Notes under the pieces: generated by a model | What the model was told of the DNA's origin: nothing | Database searches by the model: none | The model's input: only the letters and a program-made list of their open reading frames with translations | From: Prionace glauca | Lineage: Eukaryota > Chordata > Chondrichthyes > Carcharhiniformes > Carcharhinidae | Assembly (NCBI GenBank): GCA_037974335.1 | Contig: CM075760.1 | Span: 58,185,812-58,249,811 of the forward strand | Direction of reading: 5' to 3' | DNA: 64,000 nucleotides | In this document: in pieces, positions 43,430 through 54,155 of the stretch | Position numbering within the stretch: position 1 is the stretch's first letter | How the letters are laid out: every line of letters starts with the position of its first letter | Made by a program: the position numbers and the translations under genes

Positions 43430-45378
43430 CACCCTCACCCTCACTCACTCACTCACCCTCAATCTCTCATCCTCACTCAAATAACTTCACTCACTCACCC
43501 TCAATCTCTCATCCTCACTCAAATAACGTCACTCACTCACCCTCACTTACCCACCTTTCCTCACTGACACACTCTCTCTCACTCACCCTCACTCACTCAC
43601 CCTCACACACTCAACCACAATCACTCATCCCCAATCACTCACCCTCACTCACTCACCCTCATTCACGCTTACTCACTCATGCTCACTCACTCACCCTTGC
43701 TCACTCATCCACCCTCACACACACTCCCTCACACTCACTCCCTCACACACACTCCCTCACACCCTCACCCCCTCTCACTCACCCCCTCTCACTCACCCCC
43801 TCTCACTCACCCCCACTCACTCACCTCCACTCACACATCCCCACTCACTCATCCCCACTCACTCATCCCCACTCACTCATCCCCACTCACTCATCCCCAC
43901 TCACTCATCCCCACTCACCCACCCTCACGCACTCGCCCTCACGCACTCAACCTCAGAAACTCACGCATCCTGATTCACCCTGAGTCACTCACACTCACTC
44001 ACTCACTCACAATCACTCACTCATACTCACTCACTCACTCTCATCCATTCTCACTCACTCGCCCACAAGCACTCACACACCCTCATTCAAGCTCATTCAT
44101 TCACGCAAACACACGCCCTGATTCACTCATCCTCACACCCTCACTCACTCACAATCACTCACTCGTATTTGCTCACTCACTCTCGTCCATCCTCACTCAC
44201 CCACAAACACTCATTCAACTTCACTCGTTCAACCTCAATCACTCACCCTGACTCACTCATTCTCACACCCTCACTGACTCACTCACATTCACTCACTCTC
44301 ACACCCTCAGTCACGCACCCACATTCACTCACTCACCCTCACGCAAACACCCTCACGCGCCCTTATTAACTCACTGTCACTCAGCCACCCACAGTCATAT
44401 ACCATCACTCACTCAGCCTCACTCACTAAACCTCACTCACTGACTTAGACCCTCAGTCAGTCACCAACATTCATACTCACCTTCATTCACTCATCCAACT
44501 AATCCGTTCTCACTCACCCAGTCTCACTCAGTCTCACTCACCCTCATTCATTCACCCCATTCTCTCACTCACCCCCACAGACTCAACTCAATGACCCTCT
44601 CTCTGTCTCTCTCTCACTTATGCCACCTCACCCATTCAAACTGACTCAAACTCACACACCTACCTTCACTCACACAAGCTCACATACTCATCATCACTCA
44701 ACATCACGCAACCTAACTCACAAATCCTCAATCACTCATCCTCATCAAACACCTTCACTCAATCACCCTCACTCTCCCACCCATCCACATTCATTTTCCC
44801 TCACACACCACCCTCAATAACACACCCTGACTCATTCACTCTCAACCCTTACATACACAGTTACATTCACACCGTCATTCATAAGAACATAAGAACATAA
44901 GAAATAGGAGCAGGAGTAGGCCATCTGGCCCCTCGAGCCTGCCCCGCCATTCAATAAAATCATGGCTGATCTGTCGTGACTCAGCTCCACCTTCCCGCCC
45001 TCTCCCCATAACCCTTAATCCCTTCTCTTATCATTCACTCAATCTCACTCACTTCCACTCACCCATCTCCACGAACCTTCACACATCCTCACTCACTCTC
45101 CCTTATTATTTCAATCTTGCTTACCTACACTCATCCAGCCACCTTCACTCACATTCAGCCACCTTCACTCACCTACCCTCTCACACACACCCTCAATTAC
45201 TCACGCTCTCTCACCCTCACCCACACTTGCTCACCCTCAATCACTCACTCTCACTCAAAGAACTTCACTCACTCACCCTCACTTACCCACCTTCCTTCAC
45301 ACATCACTCATCTACTCTGACTCATCTAATCACTCACCCTCACACACTCACATTTTCTCACTCACACTCACTGAATCT
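43430..45378. repeat. TCAC-rich minisatellite array, ~1.9 kb
   Basis: Irregular units built from TCACTCACCC and TCACTCACTC. The plus strand is C-rich and nearly free of G. A CR1-A tail is inserted at 44884-45032. Predicted Ser/His/Leu/Thr frames (43679-44251 and others) are artefacts. Confidence 0.93.
44884..45032 (-). mobile_element. CR1-A LINE 3' tip inside the TCAC array
   Basis: The tail of repeated 'aagaacat' is followed by the standard CR1-A end ('aataggagcaggagtaggcc'). A 'tcattca' word borders both sides and may be the target-site duplication, although the array itself contains such words. Confidence 0.9.
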
Positions 45379-46189
45379 GTGTGGGGAGGGTCTGCAACGA
45401 GAGAGAAGAAAGATCTCAAGCTGCAGTTTGGTGTTCAAAGATGGGAGCTGCACTGGGAGTGCATAGAACTGGAGGGAATCGGTGGGGGCTCAGGGCCAGG
45501 GGCAATGACAAAGAGTCAGGGGGGAACAGGAGGCGGGGGAAAGGGCAGAAAGCCGGGGTGGGGGGAGGGCAGAGAGCCAGGGGAAATAGCAGACAGCTGG
45601 GGAAGGGCCGAGAGGCCGGAGAAAGGGCACATAGCCGGGGAACAGAGTGGAAAGCCGTGGAAAAGAGAAGAGAGAGAGGGGAAAGGGCAGGGAGCAAGGG
45701 GAAAGGGCAGATAGACCAGTGAAAGGGGAGAGAGCCGAAAGGAAGGGCAGAGAGATGGGGGAAAGGGGAGAAAGACCAGGGAAAGGGGAGAGAACAAGGA
45801 AAAAGGGCGGGGAGGCATGGAAAAGGGCAGGGAGGCAGGAGAAAGGGCAGAGAGCCAAGGGACAGGGCAGAGAGCCCAGGGGAAAGGGCAGGAGAGTCAG
45901 GGGGAAAGGTCAGAGAGCCGGGGGAAAGGAGAAAGAGTGTAGGGAGCAGGGACAGAGGGCAGAGAGCTGAGGGAAAGCGTAGGGAGCTGAGGGAAAGAAC
46001 AGAGAGCCGGGGGAGAGGGCACAGAGCTGGAGGAAAGTGTAGAGAACCAGGTGGAAATACAGAGAGCCGGATAAAAGGGGAAAAGAGCCACCGTGAAAGC
46101 CAGAGAGCCAGTGGAAAGAGCAAAGAGCTGGGGAAATGGGTAGAGAGCGGGTGATGGATGGACAGAGTGAGGAGGTTCAGAATAGAGCT
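45379..46189 (+). repeat. G-rich purine tandem array 5' of CH1 (S-mu-like)
   Basis: Tandem, diverged units of about 20-26 bases built on 'gggaaagggcagagagcc'. The plus (sense) strand is strongly G- and purine-rich. AGCT occurs at 45419, 45446, 45595, 45965, 45985, 46025, 46126 and 46186. Repetition, sense-strand G-richness, AGCT and position between JH and Cmu are the sequence traits of mammalian S-mu. The array begins right where the C-rich TCAC array ends and lies 1 kb before CH1. A switch role is inference only, and a plain minisatellite would look similar. Confidence 0.6.
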
Positions 46190-46471
46190 AGCACCACAAT
46201 CGACTCATCTGTAATCTCAGTGAATGATGGAGGAGACTTCAGGGGCCGAATGGGAAATTCTTGCTATTAATGTATGATCCCTCAATGAGTCAGTGTTGGA
46301 TTTATTTGAATTTATAATCACATTTAGAGTTTCCTGATCATTCAGTAAGTATTCATTCCGGAGGTATTTTTGAAGCCAAGTCACTAATCTCCGTTTTGTG
46401 GATTGAGAGACAGTGAGTTGGAGAGAGGAAGGGGCACCAATCAGTTTGAACCCAGGCAATTTCCAAAACTA

Positions 46472-46600
46472 GTGTGGAGATGCGGGAGTGAGGTTGGTGT
46501 GGGCACAGTAAGGATTCCCACAACATTAGGTTAAAGTCCAACAGGTTTATTTGGAATCAGAAACTGTTGGAGCTCCCTCATCAGGTGAGTGGATAGTCTG
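46472..46600. repeat. dispersed repeat end
   Basis: 'gtgtggagatgcgggagtg' followed by 'aggttaaagtccaacaggtt' and 'ctccctcatcaggtgagtgg' is a widespread fish repeat pattern, recognised by wording. No coding. The rest of 46190-46929 shows nothing else. Confidence 0.6.
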
Positions 46601-46929
46601 AATGAAGGGAGAACTTCTTCATCACAAAGTGTTGTTGTTTGAGAAATAAACAGCGGTTCGTCACACACTGCTGTTGTTGAGAAATAAATAGTTGCTGCAA
46701 TAATGGAGACAATCTTTGCTGTTCTCTGTCAATCCAATGAATGACATGTCATTGTGAGACTAACAGAATGTATTTTTTCTTCCTAATTTGATAGAAGTGG
46801 AGACAGGGATATGAGTTTCTACAGAGATGACAATTCCCAAATGATAGAAGTAACATCATCGCAAAGGCGGATGAAAGATTTAATCGGGAAATATTAGGGA
46901 TAAGTTCATAATTCAAATCAATGTTGGAG

Positions 46930-47090
46930 ATAGAAACATAGAAAAGAGAAGCTCGAGTAGGCCATTCGGCCCTTGGAGCCTACTCCGCCTTTCACTTTGG
47001 TCAGAGCTCATCACTATCCTGATCACACCTACTACCCATATCCCTTCATCCCTTTAACACCAAGAGCTATATCTAATATAGAAACCTATT
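46930..47090 (-). mobile_element. CR1-like 3' end (third subfamily)
   Basis: 'gatagaaacatagaaaagag' then 'aggccattcggcccttggag' and 'tactacccatatcccttcat' is a CR1-type 3' end, distinct in wording from CR1-A and CR1-B. It ends only 70 bases before the CH1 acceptor. Confidence 0.65.
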
Positions 47091-47161
47091 TGTAACAATG
47101 TTTGATGACTTAATAAATGCAAGTAAGAGTCTAACTTGTTCAATTGGCTATTCTTTCCCAG

Positions 47162-47461
47162 CGACACCGTCTGCGCCCACTCTGTATGGCCTGGTCTCCC
47201 CCTGTCAGCAACAGAACTCCGACGGCTCCATCACCTTCGGATGTTTGGCGATGGATTACCTTCCAGATGTCTCCAAAGTGACCTGGAAGAAAAATGGGCA
47301 AACGGTCCCCAGTGGGTTTAAGACTTACCCATCAGTGAGAAACACGAAGGGAACCTACACCCTGAGCAGCCAGTTAACCATCAGCGACTCAGCGGGAGAT
47401 TGTCCCAGAATTGACTGTGAGGTTCGACACATCAACACAGCCAAGAGCATTGAAATACCAT
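47162..47461 (+). CDS. Ig mu CH1 exon
   Basis: Acceptor AG at 47160-47161 after a pyrimidine tract; donor T|GTAAGT at 47462; length 300, phase 1 to phase 1. Joined to J it reads ...TVTA-ATPSAPTLYGLVSPC. Ig C1-set domain: first Cys in 'ITFGCLAMDYLP', Trp in 'KVTWKKNG', second Cys in 'IDCEVRH'. An early Cys in 'GLVSPC' is where heavy chains usually bond to the light chain. 'GLVSPC' and 'MDYLPD' wording is characteristic of elasmobranch mu, which is why mu is preferred over other classes. The frame is open. The intron to CH2 is 404 bases and holds a LINE end. Confidence 0.95.
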
Positions 47462-47599
47462 GTAAGTGTTATGGAGCTTGTGTGAAACAGAAACACTGTG
47501 GTTAACATGTGGGGCCTTGGTTATAACTCAGTTAAATAGATGTGCATCATTCGGCTCTCTGGATTGGTCCAGTTAGTTTCTATTGACTGCAAATGAGTT

Positions 47600-47806
47600 A
47601 GAACATAGAACATTACAGCGCAGTACAGGCCATTCGGCTCTCGATGTTGCGCCGACCAGTGGAACCAATCTCATGACCCTCTAACCTAAACTATTCCAAT
47701 ATTATCCATATGACTATCCACTGACCATTTGAACGCCCTTAAAGTTGGCGAGTCCACAATGCTGCAGACAGGGCTTTCCAAGCCCTTACTACCCTCAGTT
47801 GACAAA
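47600..47806 (-). mobile_element. CR1-B 3' end in the CH1-CH2 intron
   Basis: 'tagaacatagaacattacag', 'gttgcgccgaccagtgg' and 'aacgcccttaaagttggc' match the 3' end of the CR1-B copy at 33763. Decayed. It ends about 60 bases before the CH2 acceptor. Confidence 0.8.
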
Positions 47807-47865
47807 AGTTTAATTGATCCACATCTTCTGCAGGAAATGACTGATTTGTTTTTTTTTCCCTGAAG

Positions 47866-48180
47866 GCCCTCCGCCTGTGATCCATCCAACTCTTATCCTC
47901 ACCGTGAGTTCCAGTGAAGAAATCTCACACAGGAAATTCGCAATCATCGTCTGTTCAATCATCGATTTCCAGCCAGGGTCAATGGAAGTGAGTTGGCTGA
48001 AGAATGGGGAACCCACGCATTCAGGAATTGTCACCTCTCCCCCCTGTCGATTGAACGGGAACTTCTCGGCCAGCAGTCGGCTGACAGTCTCCGCTGGGGA
48101 ATGGTTCAGCAAAGCGGTCTATACCTGCCAGGTCACTCATCAAGGACACATTCAGAGTCTGAACATCAGCGCATCTCAGG
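47866..48180 (+). CDS. Ig mu CH2 exon
   Basis: Acceptor AG at 47864-47865, donor G|GTAAGA at 48181, length 315, phase 1 to phase 1. It reads (C)[18 protein letters not shown], with the first Cys in '[10 protein letters not shown]', Trp in 'EVSWLKNGE' and the second Cys in '[10 protein letters not shown]'. An extra Cys lies in 'TSPPCRLNG', probably for inter-chain bonding. N-glycosylation sequons NFS and NIS are present. The frame is open throughout. It is the second constant domain of the secreted and membrane mu chains. Confidence 0.94.
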
Positions 48181-48374
48181 GTAAGATACTCAAACACAGT
48201 ACAACACTTATCATTCTGATGTTAATCAGAATTAGGGATCTATTAAAGTTGGTACAAAGCATTGAACAACTTGTGAGTTATTGTCCTGTAGTTTGCTGCA
48301 TTAGGACAATATCTCATTCAGAATTTCATCAGAAAAACAATTTTTTGTTATCCCTTCCTGAGATGTGCATTTAT

Positions 48375-48665
48375 TTCCCAAACCTGAGGGCACTGAAGTG
48401 TCACTCCCGTTGCTGTGAATCTGGAGTCACATGCATGCCAGGCCAGATAAAGACAGCAGGTTGATTTTGGTAAGGAACATTTGTGAACTAGAAGGGGTTT
48501 TACAGCAATAGCTTCATGAGAACCATTTCAACTTTTAATTATAGATTTTTACAAAATTCAAATTTCATATTTGCAATGATGGGATTCGAATCTGTGTCCC
48601 CAGAGTCTTGACCTAGGTTATAAGTCCATTGACAACACCATATACCACAGGCTCCCCTTAAAAGA
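48375..48665. repeat. dispersed repeat in the CH2-CH3 intron
   Basis: Same family as 16330-16665: 'ataaagacagcaggttgatt', 'acaaaattcaaatttc', 'gggattcgaatctgtgtccc'. The remainder of the intron (48666-49095) shows no feature. Confidence 0.55.
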
Positions 48666-49095
48666 GTGCCCCCTTTCGGTTTGAAGCAATATACTGAGTG
48701 AGGTGGCCTTGATGTCAGCTTGTTCCTGAGACAGCTGGTAAAATTTGGAGAGACAGTAAGTGTGAGAATGTTTCACAGGTCACAGCATAGGGGTAAAATA
48801 TTGAAAAGTGCACCACCCTATCTATAAACCAACGGTCAGTACTTTTTCCTTGAGTTCAGGATGGTGTGTTTGTTTGGGAATTCTCCAATTCTGATTCATG
48901 GAAATGTTACCGCTGCTCCAACATTTAATACAGGGAATGATTCCATACAGCAAGCTGGCTTCCCATTCGCCATGGAAGGTGAAAGGCGAGAGTTAGAGAT
49001 TGATATATTGAAGGCGACTTTGTCTCCTTCAGGCTGAAGACTGCTGTCCTGCTTCTGAAGGGGAACTGGGGCTCATTTTCATTTCTCATTCACAG

Positions 49096-49404
49096 ATCCT
49101 CCCCTGTGCCTTGATACCACAGTGAAGATACAGCCACCACCAATAGAACAAGTCTTACTGGAGGCGACCGTGACCTTAACCTGCATCATTTCTCATGCTC
49201 CTGATGGAGTTAACGTGTCCTGGATCCGAGACAGGAAGTATTTGAAATCAGAGATTGCCGAAAAGCCCGGAGCGGATCGTGACAGCGTGATCAGCAAATT
49301 AAGCATCTCCACATAAGCCTGGCTGAGTGCGGCTGTGTTTGAGTGCGTGGTGAGCCATCAGGATCTGCCGACTCCTCTAAGAACATCTATCCACAAGGAA
49401 ACAG
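49096..49404 (+). CDS. Ig mu CH3 exon with in-frame TAA
   Basis: Acceptor AG at 49094-49095, donor G|GTGAGC at 49405, length 309, phase 1 to phase 1. Ig domain signs are intact: '[20 protein letters not shown]' holds the first Cys and the Trp, and '[13 protein letters not shown]' holds the second Cys. Between them TAA at 49314-49316 interrupts 'SKLSIST[12 protein letters not shown]', where related mu chains have an acidic residue (GAA would fit, a single-base change). Everything else, including both splice sites, is sound. Full-length mRNA would be truncated and probably decayed. Skipping this exon would keep the frame. Either the cluster is a recent pseudogene, or it yields a short mu chain, or the base is an assembly error. 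Confidence 0.93.
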
Positions 49405-49427
49405 GTGAGCTGAGAGATTGAAGCAAT

Positions 49428-49985
49428 AAATGTAGGGTCAATGGCAGGGTTCTGAGCAATGTGGAGGAACAGAAAGATCCCGGGGTTCATATCCACAGAT
49501 CTCTGAAGATTGCCACTCAAGTGGATAGAGCCGTGAAGAATGCTTAAAGTGTGTTAGTGTTTATTAACAGGGGGTTAGAGTTTAAGAGCCGTGGGGTTAT
49601 ACTGCAAGTGTACAGGGCCTTGGTGAGACCACATTTGGAATATTGTGTGCAGTTCTAGTCACCTCACTATAAGAAGGATGTGGAAGCATTGGAGAGAGTG
49701 CAGAGGAGATTTACCAGGATGCTGCCTGGTTTGGAGGGTAGGTCTTATGAGGAAAGGTTGAGGGAGCTGGGGCTTTTCTCCTTAGAGCGGAGGAGAATGA
49801 GAGGCGAACTCTCCTGAACTAAACGACTCTGGGCCGATTGATATTTTTCTGGGGAGTTTGATGTGTTGATGAGTGAAAAGTGAACTGAAGGCGATGTGGA
49901 GCATCAAAAACCAGAAAACCAAAAAGAAAAAGTAGATTAGTTGGGCCGAATGGCCTGATTCTGTGCTGTAAACTTTCTGAATCTT
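49428..49985 (+). mobile_element. CR1-like LINE 3' part in the CH3-CH4 intron
   Basis: Plus-strand decayed copy: 'ttgtgtgcagttctagtcac', 'gagagtgcagaggagattta', 'gatgctgcctggtttggag', 'cttagagcggaggagaatga', ending 'gggccgaatggcctgattct'. It has an internal deletion after 49805. It is a different subfamily from CR1-A and CR1-B. Confidence 0.8.
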
Positions 49986-50168
49986 TCCACTCCGCCCCCT
50001 CCTGAGTTATTTGAGAAAAAAATTGTGTTCACCTCCCCTCCAAGCTGCAAATCAAAAATGGGAAGAGTTAAAATCAGAAGCGAAGCACATTTTCCTGATA
50101 TCTAACCAGTGGTTTCATTGTCTCCAGAACTCTCCAGTTTATTGACATTTATTGTACATTTTCTGCAG

Positions 50169-50560
50169 ATCCAAATCCGCGGGAACCGGTCGTCTCTGTC
50201 CTCCTGCCCTCGGCAGAAGACGTCTCCGCTCAGAGTTTCGTCTCCCTCAGCTGCTTAGTGAGAGGTTTCTCCCCCCGAGAGATCTTCGTCAAGTGGACCG
50301 TCAACGACAAGCCGGTGAATCCCGGGAACTACAGGAACACCGAGGTGGTGGCGGAGAACGGCGATAGCTCCTTCTTCATGTACAGCCTGTTATCCATTGC
50401 AGCAGAGGAATGGTCCAGCGGTGCTTCTTACTCCTGTGTGGTGGGACATGAAGCCATCCCCTTGAAGATCATCAACAGAACAGTTGACAAATCCAGCGGT
50501 AAACCCAGTTTTGTGAACATTTCCCTTGCACTGATGGACACTGTTAATTCATGTCAATGA
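50169..50560 (+). CDS. Ig mu CH4 exon with secretory tail
   Basis: Acceptor AG at 50167-50168. It reads (D)[19 protein letters not shown], first Cys in '[12 protein letters not shown]', Trp in '[11 protein letters not shown]', second Cys in '[12 protein letters not shown]'. The tail '[20 protein letters not shown]' then TGA at 50558 is the classic mu secretory tailpiece with its NIS sequon and penultimate Cys used for polymer formation and J-chain contact. Inside the exon a donor G|GTAAAC at 50499 (after 'VDKSS') allows splicing to TM1 in phase 1. Choosing between the tail and TM1 is the normal secreted/membrane switch. The frame is open. Confidence 0.96.
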
Positions 50561-50587
50561 GAGTCACTCACTTCCATTAAAAACTAC

Positions 50588-50602
50588 AATAAAAAGAATA
50601 AA
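50588..50602 (+). terminator. poly(A) signals of secreted mu
   Basis: Two AATAAA hexamers at 50588-50593 and 50597-50602, 28-37 bases after the CH4 stop. The 3' UTR is very short. Use of these sites would prevent splicing to TM1. Confidence 0.8.
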
Positions 50603-51689
50603 AACATTTTCCTCTAACGATCAATGAAATACCCAATTGTTTAATTGGTTGTTTTTCAGTTTTACTTCCATATCTTTGATTTTGAGTCAGATATTTTCAT
50701 GTCTCGGACCCAACATTGTTGAACCAGTGCTCCCAGCGGAGATAGACACTGGGTCAGGGATAGAGTAGAGCACATTCATTACAGGATTCTGCAAAATATC
50801 TTCACTGACTTTCCTCCCGCTGAGGGGAAAACACTCCGACATTTTTAACATGTCTGACACACAAACACAACATTTAGATCGCTGGGCCCTGTTTCTCTCA
50901 TTGACCATCTCTTTAAGCTACTGCACCGCACCCACTGGGAACTGAAGTGAGGGTCACACACAAAAAACATGGAGAAATATTCCCCCCATCGGATTGAGGG
51001 AGAGTGAAATTGTTAACATCCTGGATTCCCACTAACCCAGCAAAGAGAGGGGAGGAGCAGTAGTTAATCCATGTCCCAAAACTTCCTCAATGAAAAGAGG
51101 AGGAATGTCATTATTTAATCCACTCACCTGTACCTCCTCAGTGGTTAGCACCATCAGTGACATTGTATCATCGGGTAGGGAGAGGGAAACTCTGAGCTCA
51201 CTCTCCTCCCTCTCCTGTGTTTGGAAGGGAACATTTCTCTACTATAAGGACCCAGTTGCCAACAGTACAAATTAGTTTCCGGTTTACTTGCTACAGATTT
51301 TGAAGTATCATTATCTTAATCATTGAAATATATATATAAACTAATGCAACATAATTTAAAATGTCTCAACACTCTTGTTCCTGTTAACCATGTGCTGGCA
51401 TTGATTTCCCAGAATACAAATTTAAACAAGTCATAGATTCCTCCCCAGGTTTTAACTGTTCTGTCCCTGAGCTCTCTGAGATACATCAATGAATTATTTC
51501 ATTCTCTCTCCTGATATGTGCCCCTCACATAAAATACATTTCTCCAGCAAAGCATTGAAAATATGTTCCATTATTCGGGTTGTCTGAATCATATTCACTT
51601 CACTATGGTCGGTGAAACTTGGAGCAACAGTTAAAAAAATACACACACTGATAATGCTGCCCAAAACTGTCACAATTATACATACATAC
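50603..51689. other. CH4-TM1 intron, 5' part
   Basis: No gene or repeat recognised. Moderately AT-rich. Confidence 0.6.
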
Positions 51690-53202
51690 ATAGGCGTCCA
51701 CACCCACACTCACACACACACTCACACACACACACTCACACACACATACACACACTCACACACACATACACACACTACACACACTACACACACTACACAC
51801 TCACACACACACACATACATACACACACTACACACTCACACACACATACACACACTCACACACACATACACACACACATTCACACATACAGACACACTAC
51901 ACACTCACACACATACACACACACACGCACACACAGAAACGTGGACACAATTGCACAAATACACATACTCATACATATGCACACGAATACAGAATGTTAA
52001 TATAACACACAAACGCATACACATAGTCCCACACACAGAAATATAGACAGGCACATTCAAATACAGACACAGAATCTCACAAATACACAATACGCACAAA
52101 TACATACACAACAAAAACACAGATACATTCATAAATACAAATGCACATACACGGATCAGAAGAACACACAATATACGCACAAACGAACTCAAACAAGCAC
52201 GCTCCCTCGAATACACTAATGGACTATACATATACAAACAAAAATGCGTGCATACACAAATACTCTCTCTTTCTCTCTCGCACTCTCTCTGTCCCACACG
52301 CACCATGCACACACACTCACACACGCACACACATATACACGCACACATGCATGCACAAGGGGGCATACACCCACACCTGCACACACAGGCACGGACTTGT
52401 ACAAGAAGGCACAAAACAAAACATGCACACAAATTATCAGATATGTACAAACGCCCGCAGAAACACACACAAACACACAAGTACACACTTACCTAAACAT
52501 ACGGACTAGGTACACGGACACAAATACAAACACGTACATGCATACACACAATACGGACAGATAACATTTATGCAGGTCCAAAACATACACAAATAGATGC
52601 ACACACTCAAACAAATGCATGTTCTCACACGTTCACGCTGAAATGAATACAGATATAGAGACCCACAATGTTATACACATTATCACTTATACGGGGAAAT
52701 AGATATAACAATATTAACACACTGCTTATAGAGGAACAGAGAGCAAAATATTTTCACACAAACATGTGGATGCAAACATTCACACGCTCCTTCAGAACAG
52801 AACACCACAGCACACAATACTACACATGGAAACACAGCCATACACTGACACATTGTTATAAATAACTACCAACACGAATTTACATGCACTAATATGTCAA
52901 CAGATACACACACAAACGCACGGAGGAACAGACACACAAAGAAAGGGAAGGAAACATTATTCGAGTGACACAAATTAACACATTGAAACAGGCAGAAACA
53001 CGTGCACACGTTAAGAGTGGCATTAATAAATATACAGAGACTTCACACAATAATAGTCATATATCCACAATATCTGAAGAATAAATTATACACACAGACA
53101 CACAACTACACAAATCAACAAACACAGGCAAATGAACATGTTCATTATCCCTCATACACACAGATTAACTCAGGACCAAAAATTAATGCAGCTCAGGAAG
53201 TG

Positions 53203-53241
<39 letters not shown>

Positions 53242-53325
53242 TGACGCACACACACACACACACACAGACTCACAGACACACACACACACAGACGCGCGCA
53301 CACACACACACACATACAATCTTTA
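51690..53325. repeat. CA/ACAC-rich low-complexity array in the CH4-TM1 intron
   Basis: Irregular CA repeats, densest at 51700-51930 and 53205-53320, with looser ACACA-rich sequence between. Long Thr/His and Cys/Val frames here are artefacts. Confidence 0.9.
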
Positions 53326-53884
53326 ATACAAACGGCAGGTGAATGATGAAAGTAAAATTTAAATGTGAATTTGAATGGACATACACACCGATGACTATCC
53401 CAATTCTCAAAACACCGCCGAACACGTTGAGAAACTGAGTTAAGCTCATGATTTACTAAACATTTCCACTGTAAATAAGCAAAGATTGGAAATTACATCC
53501 CAGATCTTAAACAGCAGCATTCACAGTTTACAGATCAGTCACCATCTGTGGAAACAATCATTGACAGGGGAATGTTCCTCCAGATCAGTCAGAACATTCT
53601 TCAATAAGGGTTAGTGGCAAATAGTTCAAAATGAACTGATTATCAAGAAAACACCTTTAGTGCTTTCTGACATGGACTCTCCAAGGAATACCAATAAGGA
53701 TCAGGTGTGAAAATAGTTATGGAGATCTGTTACTGAGTGTCCTGAATTTAACAGGAGATATACATTGAAAATTAGACATGAGAATGAATGAACAGTTTAT
53801 AAAGGAGAACAGGGAAAAGAAAACAATGAGATTCCCGGGATAAATAAAGTAATCTAATTCCATTTCCTGGCCTCTGTCCCCTAG

Positions 53885-54012
53885 ACCCCACCGACCGCAT
53901 CTGGATTGAAGACAGTGAGGATGATAACAGCAACATCTGGACAACCGCTTCCACATTCATCGTCCTGTTCTTCCTGAGCATTTTCTACAGCACTGCCGTC
54001 ACTCTGGTGAAG
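53885..54012 (+). CDS. Ig mu TM1 exon
   Basis: Acceptor AG at 53883-53884. Spliced from the donor inside CH4 it reads (D)[18 protein letters not shown], an acidic extracellular linker, then the membrane span [20 protein letters not shown], then TLVK. The T-T-A-S-T-F-I-V core with the Y-S-T patch is nearly identical to membrane mu of other vertebrates and contacts Ig-alpha/Ig-beta. It ends in phase 0 at AAG|GTGAGA (donor 54013). If the donor is not used, the reading continues K-V-R-stop, giving a similar tail. Confidence 0.95.
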
Positions 54013-54146
54013 GTGAGATGATTCAATTCACTCACATTTCAAACTGGCAGAATGGATTTGAAAAATCTCTCATTGTTTCACTGATTAAAAACATTAATGT
54101 CCCGCATCAGAAACATCTGCTTCAATATTGCCTCTTTATTTTACAG

Positions 54147-54155
54147 ATCAAATGA
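54147..54155 (+). CDS. Ig mu TM2 coding tip (Ile-Lys-stop)
   Basis: Acceptor 'cctctttattttacag' ends at 54146. ATC AAA TGA follows and completes the cytoplasmic tail as ...LVK-IK, where most vertebrates have VK. The exon then runs on as 3' UTR. The intron from TM1 is only 134 bases. Confidence 0.85.
   Translation: MK

Larger units (their letters stand above)
29705..47161 (+). other. J-CH1 intron, 17.5 kb, repeat-expanded
   Basis: Bounded by the JH donor (29705) and the CH1 acceptor AG (47160-47161). It holds two internal duplications, at least eight LINE pieces, SINEs, CA-rich and TCAC-rich arrays and a G-rich array near its 3' end. In mammals the equivalent intron carries the E-mu enhancer and the S-mu switch region. 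Which parts act as enhancer here cannot be told by eye. Stretches not covered by other entries (29705-30119, 31050-31780, 32110-32995, 40625-41090, 43086-43430, 46190-46470) are AT-rich and show no gene. Confidence 0.9.

Noticed and set aside
43679-44251. 190-codon Ser/His/Leu/Thr frame
   Set aside because: Product of the TCAC array; no coding evidence.
45416-46123. 235-codon minus-strand Pro/Ser/Leu frame
   Set aside because: Reverse of the G-rich array; periodic and low complexity, so not a gene.
51905-52486. 193-codon Cys/Val-rich minus-strand frame
   Set aside because: Product of the CA-rich array in the CH4-TM1 intron.
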